Program-made: the position numbers and the translations under genes | Notes under the pieces: generated by a model | Databases searched by the model: none | What the model saw: the letters and a program-made list of their open reading frames with translations, nothing else | Told to the model about the DNA's origin: nothing | Part shown: positions 55,853-57,178 of the stretch, piece after piece | Layout: every line of letters starts with the position of its first letter | How positions within the stretch are numbered: the stretch's first letter is position 1 | Assembly (NCBI RefSeq): GCF_001949145.1 | Contig: NW_019091599.1 | Span: 1-57,178 of the forward strand | Length of the DNA: 57,178 nt | DNA from: Acanthaster planci | Taxonomy: Eukaryota; Echinodermata; Asteroidea; Valvatida; Acanthasteridae | Direction: 5' to 3'

Positions 55853-56141
55853 ATGGCGGACAGTAGTTCGGAACGCATCCCTTCACTCCCAAAATACACA
55901 GACTCTCTTTCTCCAAATGACCTAAATAAGTACACGAAAAAGCCGCAGTTGATTGACAATATCAACCCCTACAATGTCAGTAGGCATCTTTTTTTCAGAC
56001 TCGATGGAGATGTGGCTGCAAATTGAATTTCAGGATGTTAAGACCTACTTCTTGTTGAGCACAAGTCGCTACACAAAGGAACAGATAAAAGTCCGTAAAA
56101 CCCTGAAGGCCTATCAGTATTTTGTGGCTGGCTGGGATTGA
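55853..56141 (+). pseudogene. Fragment of a SWIM/YqaJ-associated uncharacterised protein
   Basis: ATG at 55853 starts MADSSSERIPSLPKYTDSLS and continues [18 protein letters not shown]. After a frame change near 55990, the second frame reads [20 protein letters not shown], then [13 protein letters not shown], stopping at 56139-56141. The pattern 'IxFxDVxxYLxxxxSxYTxExxKxxKSLxAYxYFxxGW' occurs in the N-terminal part of invertebrate proteins that carry SWIM zinc fingers and YqaJ-like nucleases, many transposon-linked. Only ~95 residues remain, so it is a pseudogene fragment or a lone exon with a sequence error. Confidence 0.5.
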
Positions 56142-56404
56142 CACATCTATGTCGGCAAAGCAACAGATACGTTAAAGATTTTGATCGCAAAAGGTCGGTA
56201 GTCTCTTAACCTGTTAACACATTTATTCTCTGATTCCTGAGACACTGATCACCAATCAGTGACATTTCTAAGCCAATTAAACTCATCCTTAGGCGAAGTT
56301 AGCCCAAGCAATGACATGTTCTAATGTAGAGATAATGGCCCAGGACTGAATGAACTTTGAAGTACAGAGTCTATCCAGTGCGGGCCGTAGCCTAGACTAA
56401 GGCT

Positions 56405-56505
56405 GGGCCTAATTTGAGTAACTTTTGGACCTGGATCGCCCGACCAGGTCCAAATGTTAAACAAGGCGATTTGTAGAGACCAAGTTACTCAAACTAGGAT
56501 GGGCC
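56405..56505. repeat. MITE-like nested inverted repeat
   Basis: Outer arms GGGCCTAATTTGAGTAACTT (56405-56424) and the near-complementary AAGTTACTCAAACTAGGATG (from 56482) enclose an inner perfect palindrome TTTGGACCTGG (56424-56434) / CCAGGTCCAAA (56444-56454) with a 9-base loop. Confidence 0.75.
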
Positions 56506-56509
56506 AAAC

Positions 56510-57178
56510 TTAAAACTTTAGGCAAAATGTGTGAAAATAAGAAAACTACAGAACACCCTCGACAAGAACACTGCAAAATGTATGAAGTGTACATTTTTCC
56601 AACATTGGCTTTCTTTAGTTAGTTTTTGGTAAATGAAATGTCTAGCCAGCTAAATTGTACAGCGCCCTCTTCGATGTACCCAATGTGACCCACGTACATT
56701 CTACCACCAATGTTCTGACCTCTTCATGTGGTCAGTTGTTGCCTTGTTCACAGTTTATTCTGTAGTTGACTGGAGGAAGTTGAATCAGTGGAGTGACAGT
56801 GGAGTGAAACTTCACAAAATAATTTATTGTGATGATCTGTGGCTAACTACTGTTGTATTCTCTTGTTGGTTTCTTAAAATGAAGGTAAACCACTCTAAGT
56901 GCATACATGAGACTCCACTGCCAGTTTCGGCAAAGTTTGCCTCGCATGTTTGGGCTCTACTGTTTGTAATGGAAGCTGGAGTGTGCTTCCTAAATCAAGA
57001 TCTGTCCATCTGTTCTCTGTAAGTGAATTATGCCAAAACCTATCTCTAGTGTACCAGGAGTACTTGTGAAAGGTGCAGACGGAGCTCTTCTGTGTATTAA
57101 CACAGCCACGAATCGAGGTCGGATTGTAAATCGAGGACGTCCTCAGTTCGCAATAAGGTGAAATTTGAGGCCGCAGTC
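56510..57178. other. No gene recognised
   Basis: A 98-codon plus-strand open frame (56726-57022, MWSVVALFTVYSVVDWRKLN...) has no domain I recognise and no Kozak or splice support; the rest is non-coding. Part may be intron of the minus-strand QSOX gene. Confidence 0.4.

Overview
The window is eukaryotic nuclear DNA, AT-rich, with split genes, GT-AG introns and dense transposon relics. The mixture (Ngaro/DIRS-like tyrosine-recombinase element with an SGNH hydrolase, BEL/Pao, Penelope-like element, Polinton/Maverick, tRNA-derived SINE, and a transmembrane QSOX gene) suggests a marine invertebrate, perhaps a deuterostome such as an echinoderm, hemichordate or lancelet. That is an inference from element content; no sequence-database comparison was possible.

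Layout. 0.16-0.29 kb: a possible short LTR. 1.5-6.5 kb (minus): a decayed Ngaro/DIRS-type retrotransposon with gag, zinc knuckle, RT, RNase H, tyrosine recombinase and SGNH hydrolase. 7.0-7.25 kb: tRNA-derived SINE. 7.6-14.3 kb: a large composite repeat (block A) built from ~147-bp and ~170-bp units, perfect TGACGTCA palindromes and a recurring small hairpin. 15.9-18.9 kb (minus): 3' LTR and pol of a BEL/Pao element, cut by a fold-back insertion and an assembly gap. 19-22.8 kb: mostly non-coding, with a 9-bp-period Cys-coding tract. 22.8-23.3 kb (minus): 3' end of a LINE. 25.3-29.2 kb (minus): pieces of a multi-exon gene of unknown function. 33.3-34.3 kb (plus): Penelope-like remnant. 34.9-35.65 kb (plus): a three-exon, Trp-rich unknown gene. 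36.4-36.9 kb: broken fragment of a family often seen with HECT-type proteins. 37.4-43.1 kb: decayed Polinton/Maverick with major capsid protein, packaging ATPase, retroviral-type integrase and several small proteins. 44.5-45.5 kb: CCATGGG minisatellite. 45.8-47.8 kb: two diverged copies of a Cys/His-rich module around an assembly gap. 48.0-51.2 kb: further copies of the block A family in the opposite orientation (blocks B and C). 53.6-54.2 kb (minus): last coding exon of quiescin sulfhydryl oxidase (QSOX), the only confidently identified cellular gene. 55-57 kb: LTR-like GC-rich tract, a small host-like or transposon fragment and a MITE-like nested inverted repeat.

How the parts relate. Most coding sequence belongs to independent mobile elements, nearly all inactivated by stops, frameshifts or lost catalytic residues. 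The least explained feature is the block A/B/C repeat family. It occurs at least four times in both orientations, combines two tandem units, an array of CRE-type palindromes and a hairpin whose two arms change together between copies, and encodes no recognisable protein. It may be a non-autonomous element or a composite satellite; this window alone does not decide between them.
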